Below are positions 20,716 to 32,000 of a DNA stretch of 64,000 nucleotides, in pieces. The stretch comes from Cymbomonas tetramitiformis. Its lineage: Eukaryota > Chlorophyta > Pyramimonadophyceae > Pyramimonadales > Pyramimonadaceae. The notes under the pieces were generated by a model. The model saw only the letters and a list, made by a program, of their open reading frames with translations, was not told the origin of the DNA and made no database searches. Each line of letters begins with the position of its first letter. The stretch's first letter is position 1. The stretch covers positions 1 through 64,000 of the forward strand of contig LGRX02015092.1 in the NCBI GenBank assembly GCA_001247695.2, given 5' to 3'. The translations under genes were made by a program, and so were the position numbers.

Positions 20716-23700
20716 GGGCCTTCAGGACCCAAGAGTTCGAGAGCTCTGACGCAAGACCGGGACCAACCTCTTCTGACCCCGCTTGCGTTGCCGTCTCCGC
20801 GAGTGGACTTGAGTTTGCTGCCACGTCGTCCGGGTGTATTCTTGGAGCTGCCTCTGTGGGAGTCTCCGTGAGACCGGAGGTAATTTCATCTTGCTGCGAA
20901 TCAGGCTGGGCAGGCACCTCTGCATCGGCAGTCAAGCCTGAGGATTGCATGGCAGCTTTCGAGCTTACAGCCAGTGAAAGCCCCTCATATTTCATCACTA
21001 TATCCTTATAGGCCTGCAGCAAGGTTTCTACGTTGCTCTGTAAAACCAGTCACCCGTGACCCCAGCCTCAGTCCCACATAAACCTGCCCTTTCACCCTGA
21101 TATGCTCTCCAGTTATCACCAAAGTTCCCACACCGAGTCACGGGGCCAACCCCCAAACCCTACAACCTCCCGTCCCGCGGGGTATGGAGGCAACACCCAG
21201 ACAGAGTTCTTCACTGTAGTATGAAACAGCTTGGTGGACGAAGCACTAGGCAGTGCCGCTGTATTCCTTACAGTATTGCAATAGAAGAATATAGAAGCTC
21301 GGGATAATATCATACGGTTGGAGCGCATCAACACAGCTCGCGCTCGAGGCTCAGCCGAGAAGGGAACGTGGGAAGGGAAGTAGAGGACAGGAAGGGGATA
21401 GCGCACCACGCGCAGGTCATTCACGGAGGTGTGAAGAAAGGGATGCTTGTGCTGCAGCTTCTCGGATGAGTCGGTGTTGTGCAGCAGCCTTTTCCCAGCC
21501 GCCTCTAGCGCCACCAGATCTGAGGGGCAGTCTGATAGTGTCGCAATAGAAAGTTTCCTCCCTGCCAGTTTCAGGACGAGGATTCAAAACTGCCACACCA
21601 TGATTTAAACGAACAGCTGCTCTGAGTGCTTGCCAGGCGCCGTGCGCCATCCAGAGTTGGGCTTTCTCACCTTCACCAGAGAAATCAGCATTGCGGAACG
21701 TGTCTGCAGTGTTGAGGCTCTCCTGCACACGGAACCCTCGGTGGCTCATCTCCGCTGCCCTTGTGTTTGCTCCCCGGTCTAGTTCTTGCTCTGCTGCAGT
21801 GGGGATGATGAGAGTTCTCGTGCTAAAACGACTGAGCAGGATCGCTCACCTGAGAATATTCCTTTTCCATGCTTTTGAGTTCCTCCGCGTGGGGTTCATT
21901 GGCAACCGTGGAGGTTGCAGAGCCTGCCCGCGACCCATCTCGCAGCCAGACGATGCAACCCAAGGGCATTCAGCACAAGCTGCATGCCCCAATGATACGG
22001 TGCGAATGGTACAAAGGTTTAACATGCGGCTGGATCGTTTCAAGCCGCCAGGTGGTGTTATTTCAATCACTGACTTGATAACGCATCTAGGCACGTGCAG
22101 CAGTCCACCTCTCCATGCACTTGGATGGGCTTGAGGAATAGGTGAAGAGATAAGCAGGCGGACCGTCCGGAGCCTGTAAACTTGACTGTGAGCGGCGAAG
22201 AGTGAATAGGTCTGTTGCTGTGCTGTGCTGTGCTGTGGGGCGAGTCAAGCCGTCTGCTCGATCTTGTTTGCAGGGAGGCTGAGTACTTTGGAGATGATGA
22301 CCCCCCGAAGGCAGCTCACCTGACCGCGGTCTCTCCTGGGGCGACGCCGTGTCTACACCACCAAACACCGAAGCGAGGCCCTCCGATGCCGATTCCGACC
22401 CAAGACCCGCCAGCTGCATGTTACGGTCGAACTCCTCATTTGACACATCGGTCAGCATAGTCGCCTGGACCTGTTCGAGCACAGCAAAAGAGGCGGGATG
22501 AATTGCAGAGGCGCTGTATTCGCCGAGATGAGCAGGCCGATAATCAGGGGAAGCCGTGTTTTCACGACAGGAGGCAGCCGGCTATGCAGGGAAATCGCGT
22601 CTTCGCCGAGAGGAGCTTGCCGGCCATCCGAAGAAGCTGTGCTCACCGACACTAGAAGGGCAGTCATCCGGGAAAGCCGTGTTGGAAAACGGAGGGAAGA
22701 GCACGACTGCAAACAGCCTCCAGGTACTTGAGTCTACCAAACACAAGGCCGCAGCAACTTACCTGAGAGAGGGACTCAGCACAATTTCGGGGCAGGGGGG
22801 TAAGAGGGGGGTAAGAGGTTGAAGAGACCCACAGTTTTGATGAACGAGACGGCGGAGACGAGGTTGGTGAAAAAGTACTGTGCTTCGGAGCGGAGGCGTG
22901 AGGCCAGGCGAAAGCGCAGAATGTACTCTAAGTTACTGTTCAGCTGCGGGGGATTCGCCTGCAATTTCCACCGCGCGCCCGCCGTGGGCAGGGAGAGTCG
23001 AGGGGCTCATCCGGCGGCTGGGCAGCAGAAAAGAAAGCGCGAACGCGTAAAATGAGCTCCATACAAACGACTAGAATGATTCAGGCCACGTGCCCGGTGG
23101 TAGAAGGTGGGTGGACAGGACGGCGGCACGAACCTTCATTACGACATAGATCAACACCGGCAGGAAGTCGTCGGCCCCCGGGGGACTGTTCTCGTCGGCG
23201 GAAACATTGAGCAGGTTGCTTATCACCCGGCAGCAGTTGAGGATGCACACCAGCTTGTCCCTTGGGGCCTTGTACTGATTGATTTTCTGGAGCTCCTTCT
23301 GCGCCAGCTGTATGCCACAAAGCAGCATCGCAGGCCGGCAGGGTTCAACATCGATGACTATACACACGTCCTCAGTGCGCACGGGAAGCGCACCATAGCA
23401 TAAATAAGAGCATGAGAGTAAGCAGTCTCAAGATGCCGTTGGAGAGGCCGCAGGGGCAGAGGGTTTCTCAAATCAGGCGTGCAGCTGATGTAGACCGCGA
23501 GTTTTGGACCTTCACCACAGAATAGAAGCACCTCAAGTGGTGCGTTGCTGTCTGGGGTTGGGGGTGGAACTAACCAGCCAGCACTGTTCGTTTCGATAAT
23601 GCAGCGGTATATCCAAGTGCTCAGGGCGCATGAAGGCTAACGCCACGGTCCTGCACAGTAGTGCCAGCTCTCGCACTAAATCGCCTTGGTGGAAGATGGG

Positions 23701-25046
23701 GCAAGACTTGCGTGGCGGGAGAGTCGTGGGGCTTAGAAACGAAGCGGTAATGTCATGTTCTAAAAAAAAAAAAAAACCATCCCTCACCTGTTATAGACTG
23801 CTGCGTCTTCCTTCTTGTCCTCCTCAGTGACAGCGAAGGTTCGAGCATACAGCTTGGTCATCAGATATTTCTCGAGACCCTGGGTCTCGTGCAGATCACT
23901 GCTCACTTTAAGCAAACAACTAGGTTCCAGGGTGTAGTGAAATACTTCGGTCACAGCCATGAACACACCTCGCGGCAGAAGCATGGGTCACAAATCTCCT
24001 CTACAACTGCAGACATACTCATACGGCGATTTCAACAAGAAGATTTGGGAAACATGACGCTGGTAAAACTCGCGCATGCCTCTTTAAACCTGAAAGCAGT
24101 CCTCCCTCAATCCTCGGTAGGGTGTGGCGCGGGAGAAATGGTGGACGCAGAAGCAAAGCTTGTTGTGCAGCGCTAAGAACTAGGAACAAGTTTAAGAAGC
24201 CTTTCACCTCTCCGGCGGCCTCGATCTCCTCCTCACTCGCGTTTCGCCACAAAGGGTTGGTCCGGAAACTTCCTTCAGAACTCGTCATGAATTCCTGAGC
24301 CCGCAGGCTATCTCTCTCCGGGTCTGGCTGTCCGACCTGGAAAGATGCGATAAAGCTGCGAAGATGCCGAGTAGATTTATGAGTACTGCGAAGTATGCTT
24401 TGAGTAGAGGTGGCAAATACAGTACGCCGGAGGGTAAGAACACACGCCTGTGCGTTAAAAAACAACAGTTGCTTCGCGAAAAGGAAAAAACAAGCTTTTC
24501 GCGGGAAGAGCATAGCAAACAAAAGTCTTCAAGGCACAGGGTATTTTCAAGGTGAACCGCTATACTGAGCATTGCATAATGTTTCCCTTCGTGTATCAAT
24601 ATGCGTGTAACTCAGAACGTTGTTAAGCAAAACACGCCACCGATTGTGAAACGATCGATCGACTTCAGAAGTGTGTTCAGAAGTTCCAACGGTCCCGAAA
24701 TCTGTGTCACCTTTTTATGGAACGCACTAAATCAGCTGCTGCCGGTTGACGCATCTTCTCAAGAAAATTGTGAAACCTGGGAAAGAGCAACAGGTTGCCT
24801 TTGAATACACCAAAAATACGTAATAGATCCGAAGTGTAGCCTGGTGAAGCGAGTACAGTGAGCAAATCGCCCACAAACTACAAATGCGCGAAGACGGTGA
24901 ACTACGCCCAATAGATGTTCGACATAAAAACTGCAACCACGGCCACGATAGACAGGGCTACGATAGACAGTTGCAGAGTGTCTAAGTGTGGGGCAAGCAT
25001 ACGTCAGAGGCGCGGTAGATGCGGTAAACATATCGCCGTCGGACAT
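20651..25046 (-). CDS. VPS9A: VPS9-domain Rab5 guanine-exchange factor, VPS9A-like
   Basis: Twelve exons with matching phases give 521 aa: 25046-25003, 24776-24711, 24355-24208, 23879-23788, 23650-23575, 23307-23134, 22958-22833, 22470-22320, 21923-21850, 21788-21671, 21519-21410, 21037-20651. The N-terminal helical part (FHNFLEKMRQPAAADLV) is followed by NPLWRNASEEE and GLEKYLMTKLYARTFAV, the VPS9 core LAQKELQKINQYKAPRDKLV, GADDFLPVLIYVVMKANPPQ and EAQYFFTNLVSAVSFI. The catalytically important Asp (188 or 189) and Tyr (228) of VPS9 domains are present. Residues 380-410 (HPFLHTSVNDLR then LLQAYKDIVMKY) match the C-terminal block typical of plant VPS9A. The family activates Rab5 GTPases on endosomes by GDP/GTP exchange. 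The first exon (MSDGDMFTASTAPL) and the borders at 21788 and 21410 are the least certain. Confidence 0.9.
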
Positions 25047-25952
25047 ATTTGAAAATTCCGTCTAAATCACAAGGTATGTGACACAGTGTGGTGTATTGTA
25101 AATATCAGCTGTCTGCATATATGCAGCACACCGAGAAGCTTTCAAGTTTTTGAGCTCTTCATCTGTCGTGAGCCGTTAACAAAAAGGGATCAGCCGAGCG
25201 GAAGCGCTGAACACTCGCTCTCGGCTGAACCCTCCGCTCCCGGGTATAATTTATTAAATTATTACTGACGCAAGAATTCCGTTCAATTTAGGAATTTTGT
25301 CATCGGCTGCCTGGACCGTCAAGGGGTATAAACTAGTTTATCCCTTGCCTACGGTATCATGCCTATGCCTGTCGGATTATTCATTATAATATAAATTATT
25401 ACGGTTTTGATGAGTTGGCAACTTTAAAGTTCTATCCATCGATAATCGATCTAATGTTAATCCGACGCACCTAACCTGGCTGTCGTACACCATTCCCATT
25501 GGCAAAAGCTTCATACTCGTGTTCGAATTTGAACGGGAGAAACATGATACGATAGGCCTGAACGGTAATTTCCATTCTGCAAAACATCATACCACGTGGT
25601 ATTCTTTCACCGAAGAAACATTTTTTTATTTTTGTTTTATCAACACAAACTGTATAATAGTATATTCGTGTCTGATATTTGAGAGTTTTTGCTTGCTTGA
25701 AAGTTTTAACGAGTTGGAAGTTTCCCGGATGGCATCACATGCACATTCATGTTTTAGCATGAGTTGCAAACCCAAGCTCCAGCAATTCGCAAACCTGCCT
25801 ACTCTATGTTCGATATTTAAACGAAACCAAAATCTAAGCTTGCTGGATTCTGTGCATGCCATCTAGCTTCTGTAGGACTGGACGTATCTGCTTTAGAATT
25901 CCTCGGACCTGTATCAACATTTTCACACCCTGTGGAGTGCGAAGGAGGTACC
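25047..25952. promoter_or_regulatory. Head-to-head intergenic interval
   Basis: The VPS9 start codon (25046, minus) and the proposed start of the coiled-coil gene (25953, plus) are 906 bp apart and diverge, so both promoters should lie here. It is AT-rich compared with the flanking genes. I can name no specific TATA or factor site with confidence. Confidence 0.45.
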
Positions 25953-26066
25953 ATGGCAAAATTCAGTCAAAGCCCTATTTTCCCGAAGGAGAATCTGTTT
26001 TTGAGCGCAGAGCTATTAAGTCAGGAAGAACTCTTGAGGGCAAACGGAGGCTGGGCAGAAACTCAA
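25953..26066 (+). CDS. Proposed first exon of the coiled-coil gene
   Basis: Thirty-eight codons from the ATG read MAKFSQSPIFPKENLFLSAE then LLSQEELLRANGGWAETQ, ending at a CAA/GTGCGC donor. The donor resembles others in this gene (GTGCGT, GTGAGC). It joins in phase 0 to the acceptor CCCGATACAG before 26394. It is short but has a strong start context and protein-like content. Confidence 0.5.
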
Positions 26067-29000
26067 GTGCGCACATTCACTTCTATTTCATACTCCTAGT
26101 GTTCATATTCATTTCTATATAAGTGAGCAAGTTTCTCAGCTGTATTTATTTCGGACAATCTCTCAGTGTCTGCACTATTTTGTATCCATCCCATGAACAG
26201 ATCCCAGTGCGTCGAGCCTTCGAAGGGTTGTACCTCACGGTGACGAGTCATGCCACTGCACTCCGGTGCGTTTATCAATCCTTCTCAATAGGTTGTCGCC
26301 GACTGCTTGAAGCGCGTTTCCACTTGGGACCGAAAATAGTGGTGTGACCGTCGTCGCTGTTTCTGCTGCAAGATCGCCCTCTGCCCGATACAGGATGTCC
26401 CCCGGAGCTTACGAGAACGCCCCTGTGACTCGTTCCGATCGAGATCAGTCGGAGAGGAATTGGAATACTTTCTGGACGACTCCAGTTTGGTGTTTGTCTT
26501 TGTTACGCGCAGGTCACTGGAAGAAGTTGTGCTAGAACTCCTCAGCATGAATCAAGAGTTGATGCAAGCCGTCAGCGTTGTGGGGTCGCCCAACCGTAGC
26601 GCTCAGAGCGCGCTTCCGCGCAGTGCATCGGAGTTTGAAGATGCCTCGCTCACGGATGGAAACAAAACGTTAGATGAAAGCAGGCGGTGGGATCCATGGG
26701 CTCGGTCTGCGCGCGTGCCGATCCCGAGTAACGGACCGCACGTCGTTCCGCGCTCCGTGTCTTCTGGAAATTTGCATCAAGTCTCAACGACAAGCACGGA
26801 AGATGATTCGCGACACCTCGGGCTTGCGCGCTCGACATTTCTGTCCTCCGAGTTGAATACCAATCGACTACAAACGCAAAACCAGGAAAGACGTGGGGCT
26901 TCTTCGCCCGAGCGAGTCGCTCGACGCTTGGATGCCACGCGCTCTACCTCCCGCTCGCCGCGGCTGGCTTCTCCTCCGCGCGAGGCCCCTGACGCGCACC
27001 TCCCGCCTGACGTCAGCACGCACTCTCCGACGCCACGCCGCACCGACATGGAAGTACTCGCGGACATCGTACGTCCAGCAAGCCCTTGCCGCGCATCCCC
27101 AGACACTGGCGAGGACCGCGAAAGCGCCTCAAACATCAAGGGCTACAGCGTACACCGGCTTGGCTCAGGTTTCGCGTCACGAGCATGGCTGCCCTCACTC
27201 GCACTGAGGAGTCCACAGAGCCCACGATTGCCTGCGTCGGTGGCATAGTTCAGTAGGCAACTGCGAGGCTGTGTACTGAAGGCAACAGATACTCTTTTCG
27301 TTGCGTCAATTAGGAGTTGTCTTCACACATTTTGCAAGCACTCACAAACGGTACACACTCACGTACGCACAGCCGAGTGGCCTGAGGCACACGCCAGCGG
27401 CGACCAGCCCACCAACGAAGTCCAACAACGCCAGGGGATGCACGAAGCATGCGGGAGCAAGGCAGGGCCGCGATATGGTACCTCACACACACACACACAG
27501 GCACACTGACAGCATGAATTGCAACAAGCCCGTAGGCATCGTTACACGGGTACGTCACGCGCCTTCCGACATGCCACTTACGTACCCGTGTAACACGCAG
27601 CAAGCATGTTCTGGTGACTTGCCTCCCGGCGGCTCAAGTGACGTGCGCAGCGGACAAGCGTGCAAACCCTGAGCATGCGTGCAGTGAGCAACCAGATAGG
27701 GCTGCCGAGGCAGTCTGTTTACTTCGATATGTGAAATCAGCACATAGCTAAGCACACCCACCAATCCTCCATCCACATTCAGGATGTATATCCCGAGGCT
27801 GTTGATCCACGGGGTGGGTGCATAGTGCAGCCCAAACGGATTTCCTCGGCATCCCGGTTGCTGTGGCACTCCGGCAGTGAAGAGAGCAGTGCCAGGCCAA
27901 GTGCACATTCACAGCTGCACGCATATCCAACTCGTCTCAAACTAACACAAGGAACTCCAATCTTAGTGTCGCACACACAGAGGCACACATGTGATGCCAA
28001 AGGAGTAGTGTAGAAACGGGACCCCAGACGGAGGCAGGACAGACTGGCATGCCTGTGGCACATCCAGTGCTCGGGACCCAATTATCCGGCCGTATTCTAG
28101 TTAACTCCGTACAGGGACTTCGGCATGACGGTGTGAGTGTGGAGGGTAGGGAGCTGCAGACACAAATGGCTGGCATTTGCCCGGCTCTTGGAGGAACGGG
28201 GGCAAAAACTCACTATCGGCGGTCTCTTCGGAGGTCACTTCAGTTTGCTCAGCAAGTTGTGGGTGGGCAGACGGGTGTTGCACGTGGCTTTGGAGCATGC
28301 CGGATGCCCTCAACGGAGGCTCAGGAAGCTCGAAGGGTGACCGTAAGGTGGCCGCGTTAGGGATGGCGTCGGAACTGTCACCAAAGTGCGCTGTCACCCA
28401 AACGCACCGAGGGTGGCTCGATAAGGCATTAGGTCTCGATATTTCCACAGAGCTCCGGAGATTCTCGATAAATTCCCGAAGTGTGTGCTGACTCCTTCTA
28501 TTCCCAGCGTGGGTCCATGGTGCGGCCACGTGGCTTTGCTGCAGCACTTCGGTGGCCAGATACCGAGCATCAAAGAGATCCGTTCAGGGACAAGTGCACA
28601 CACACACACACACGCGCGCGCAAATGGATGGACCGGCTTCAGGCACAAGGCGGTAGTGCGCTGGTGGTGCAGATGCAGAGGGGCTTGGGTGGCTCAGCGA
28701 GGCTTAGGGGGTCCCATTCTTCACTAGTGAGCTCCGGAGAATCCGGATGAGTGTCCCGAAGTGTGTGCTGAATCCTTTGATCCCCGGCGAGGGTACATAG
28801 TGCAGTCTCCTGTGGCTACGGGGTGCCAAAGGATTCGCAAGGATAAGCATACACACGCGCAAAGCTCCAGAGAGTCTAGATGAATGTCGCAAAATGCGTG
28901 CTCAATCCTGTGATCACCGGCGTGGGTGCGTAGTGCAGCCGAATAGCTTTTCCGAGGCAGTCTGGTGACGAGGATCCTAGTTTTCGATCAATCGGTACAC

Positions 29001-32000
29001 CGAGGATAAGCACATGCACATATATGTATGGTGGAGACGGGACCCCAAGTAGGAACCGTGTAAAACAACAGGTGCACAGCATATGTGGATGGCATTAAAC
29101 AAGCTCCGGAAAATCCAGAGAGGTGGCCCGAGGTGTGTGCTGAATCCTGTGATCCAGGGTGTGGGTGCATAGTGCAGCCTTCTGTGGCTGCGTGGTGCCA
29201 AAGAAATTGGCCCAAGGGTAAGCCAAACACAACCGCTGCAGGGCAAGGTGCCTAACGCAGACCAGTAGCATTTCGGACAATGCATCCCCTTATCAAGGAG
29301 CTGGGTTCCCTTGGAAGTGGCACACACAGGCTCACACCTTGCTTCAATTTGCAGGCCACATTCAATTCTGAGCCAAGGCCACGGGTGTGCTTCGGCAGGA
29401 CCACGCGCGCCGCATGCAACAGGGCTCCGCGCCGCTCTCTGCGGAGGGCCGCCTCACGTCTGCCGCTGATGCCGCCGCCCTTGTACTTGCAAGAGAATCC
29501 ACCGATGCCAGCGGCCCGGTCGGCAAGGTGCCTTCTCGTTCTCTCTTGCTCTCCTCCTTGTCAAGAGCTTTTCGTGCTGCGCCATCACCTGTGTATTTCA
29601 TCGGCATATTCGGAATCGTTCAAGCCCCTGCGCCGCCTCGGCTGTGTGCAAGTCCAGGAAGCCGTCAAGGCTTGTGGTGTGGCGCAGGCGCTCTCACCCA
29701 CTCCCATCCGGCTGCTCGTGGATCACGTCACTCCCGGTGCTGAGCTGTCAAACTACAGCCGCAGAATGAAGCTGCACGCCGCCTCCCAGCCCATCTCTGG
29801 GGAAGGTTCGATTAGCACGCTCCCAGTTGCTGCCGCACCCGCACCTGCCACTCCTGAGCGCCTCGACAAGCTGGGCACATCTGCTCAGTGCGGTGCAATG
29901 TTTTTCTATGAGCCATGCTGCCACAGTTGCTGCCACCTGTACAGCGCGCATGTGGTGCCACGCGGCCGCTCACCGATTTCATCTCCCGATGAAGCGCTCG
30001 GCTGCCCTTGGCAAGCCCGCCTCACGCCATTCGCTGTTGCAGTGCTAAACGCAGGTGCTGAATTTGGCGCGTGTCTCCTGGGGAGGGGCGAATTGGGAGG
30101 CAGATGCGAAGCCGTCCGGCATGCTGTTCGCGCCAAGTGATGATCCCGGGTATGGGAAGCATCGCTTCATGCTCGAGAAGGACTTCGACACGGGCACCAT
30201 GAGGAGGATGTTCGTCACTCCCCGAGAGGGGGCCAAGGCCAGATCACAGCCTGATGACAGCAGGCCGTTGTCGCCGCCGGCACGTGCCATTGCTCGTCTG
30301 CGCCGCAACTATCACATTCCGAATCTCGGCGAAACGAGCTCCACTTCAGAGTCCGAGGTCAGCATGGCCAGCGCACTGGACGACGCAACCTCAGAAATCC
30401 ACTCTACCCAGTTCCTCGAGCCGAGCATCAAGCAGCTCGTGGGCTCTAAGTCACGCGCCTCGAGCCACGTATCACCATCCAAAGCCCTGCCACCGTCGCA
30501 GGCCAGATCGCCATCCAAAGCCCTGTCATCGTCACGGGCGGGATCGCCATCCAAAGCCCCGCCATCGTCACGGGTCGGATCGCCATCCAGAGGCTTGTCA
30601 TCGTCACGGGCCGGATCACCATCCAACAGCCTGTCATCCTCGCGCGTCGGATCGCCTGTGCGGGAGTCCGGGCCGCTTCGATCCGGAAGCACGAGGCGCA
30701 GCGTGTCGCCCATGCGCAACCGCAGCCTGACGGAGAGGCGCGCCTCCGCACAGGCTCGTAACGCGTCACCCCCGCAGCTGCCGGTGCGACCCCTTCTCCC
30801 TGTCGACACGCCCTCTGGTGCAGGCAAGACCACCATCATGCGCAAGCCCCCTTGTGGTCGCCTCGGCTCTGTCGCCGCGCGTGATGCAGAGCGCTCGATG
30901 CTGCTGCCACGTGGCGCAAGCCCCCTTGTGGTCGCCTCGGCTCTGTCGTCGCGCGTGATGCAGAGCGCTCGATGCTGCTGCCATGTGGCGCAAGCCCCCT
31001 TGTGGTCGCCTCGGCTCTGTCGTCGCGCGTGATGCAGAGCGCTCGATGCTGCTGCCACGTGGCGCAAGCCCCCTTGTGGTCGCCTCGGCTCTGTCGTCGC
31101 GCGTGATGCAGAGCGCTCGATGCTGCTGCCACGTGGCGCCTCGGCTCTGTCGTCGCGCGTGATGCAGAGCGCTCGATGCTGCTGCTACGTGGCGCAGAGC
31201 GCTCAATGCCAGGGCCTCCAGGCCAAAGGAGCTCCAAAACCTAATCCATCGAAGTTCTCAAGTGGGTCCAGGAAGGGCGGCTTGGCGCAAGGTTGGACCT
31301 CTGTGAGCTCTTTCAGCGCCATCTGCAGGGGAGGCTTGCCGCGCGCCCCAGGATCCTGGGTTTCACCGTGCGGCTCTGCAACGAAGTCCGTTCACTTCGC
31401 CGTGTGCGTGGGCAAGGCCGCAGGCGCGGGATCCTGGACGCCGCGCCGCTCCCTCGAAGAGGTCCGATCCGAAGGTGGCTCGGCAGAGCAAGGCCAAAGA
31501 GGTGTCCTTTCTTCGCCCGAGGTCCACGTTTTCATCCCCCGCACCGCGCACTCCCACATGCAAAGCGTTGAAATTCGTAGCACCGCACATGCTGGCACGG
31601 CCTGCGGAGGCGCGCTCGATTCATCGCACGGCCTGCGGGGGTGCGCCCGATTCATCGCACGGCCTGCGGGGGTACGCTCGATTCATCGCATGGCCTGCGG
31701 GGGTGCGCTCCATTCATCGCACGGCCTACGGGGGCGCGCTCGATTCATCGCACGGCCTGCGAGGGTGCGCTCGATTCATCGCACGGCCTGCGGGGGTGCG
31801 CTCGATTCATCGCACGCGCTGCGGGGGTGCGCTCGATTCAGCGCATGGCCTGCGGGGGTGCGCTCGATTCATCGCACGGCCTGCGGGGGTGCGCTCGATT
31901 CATCGCACGGCCTGCGGGGGTGCGCTCGATTCATCGCACGCGCTGCGGGGGCACTCGGCGGACCGCCTCGACGCAGAGGGCACAAACCCCCTCGGGCTTG

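Noticed and set aside
20102..20871. Plus-strand frames over the 62-bp array
   Set aside because: They are repeat artefacts; the minus strand carries the VPS9 exon with conserved sequence.
29280..30140. A single 286-codon plus-strand gene
   Set aside because: The frame crosses clear acceptor and donor sites and mixes coding and intron-like parts; only 29658-29890 of that frame looks coding.
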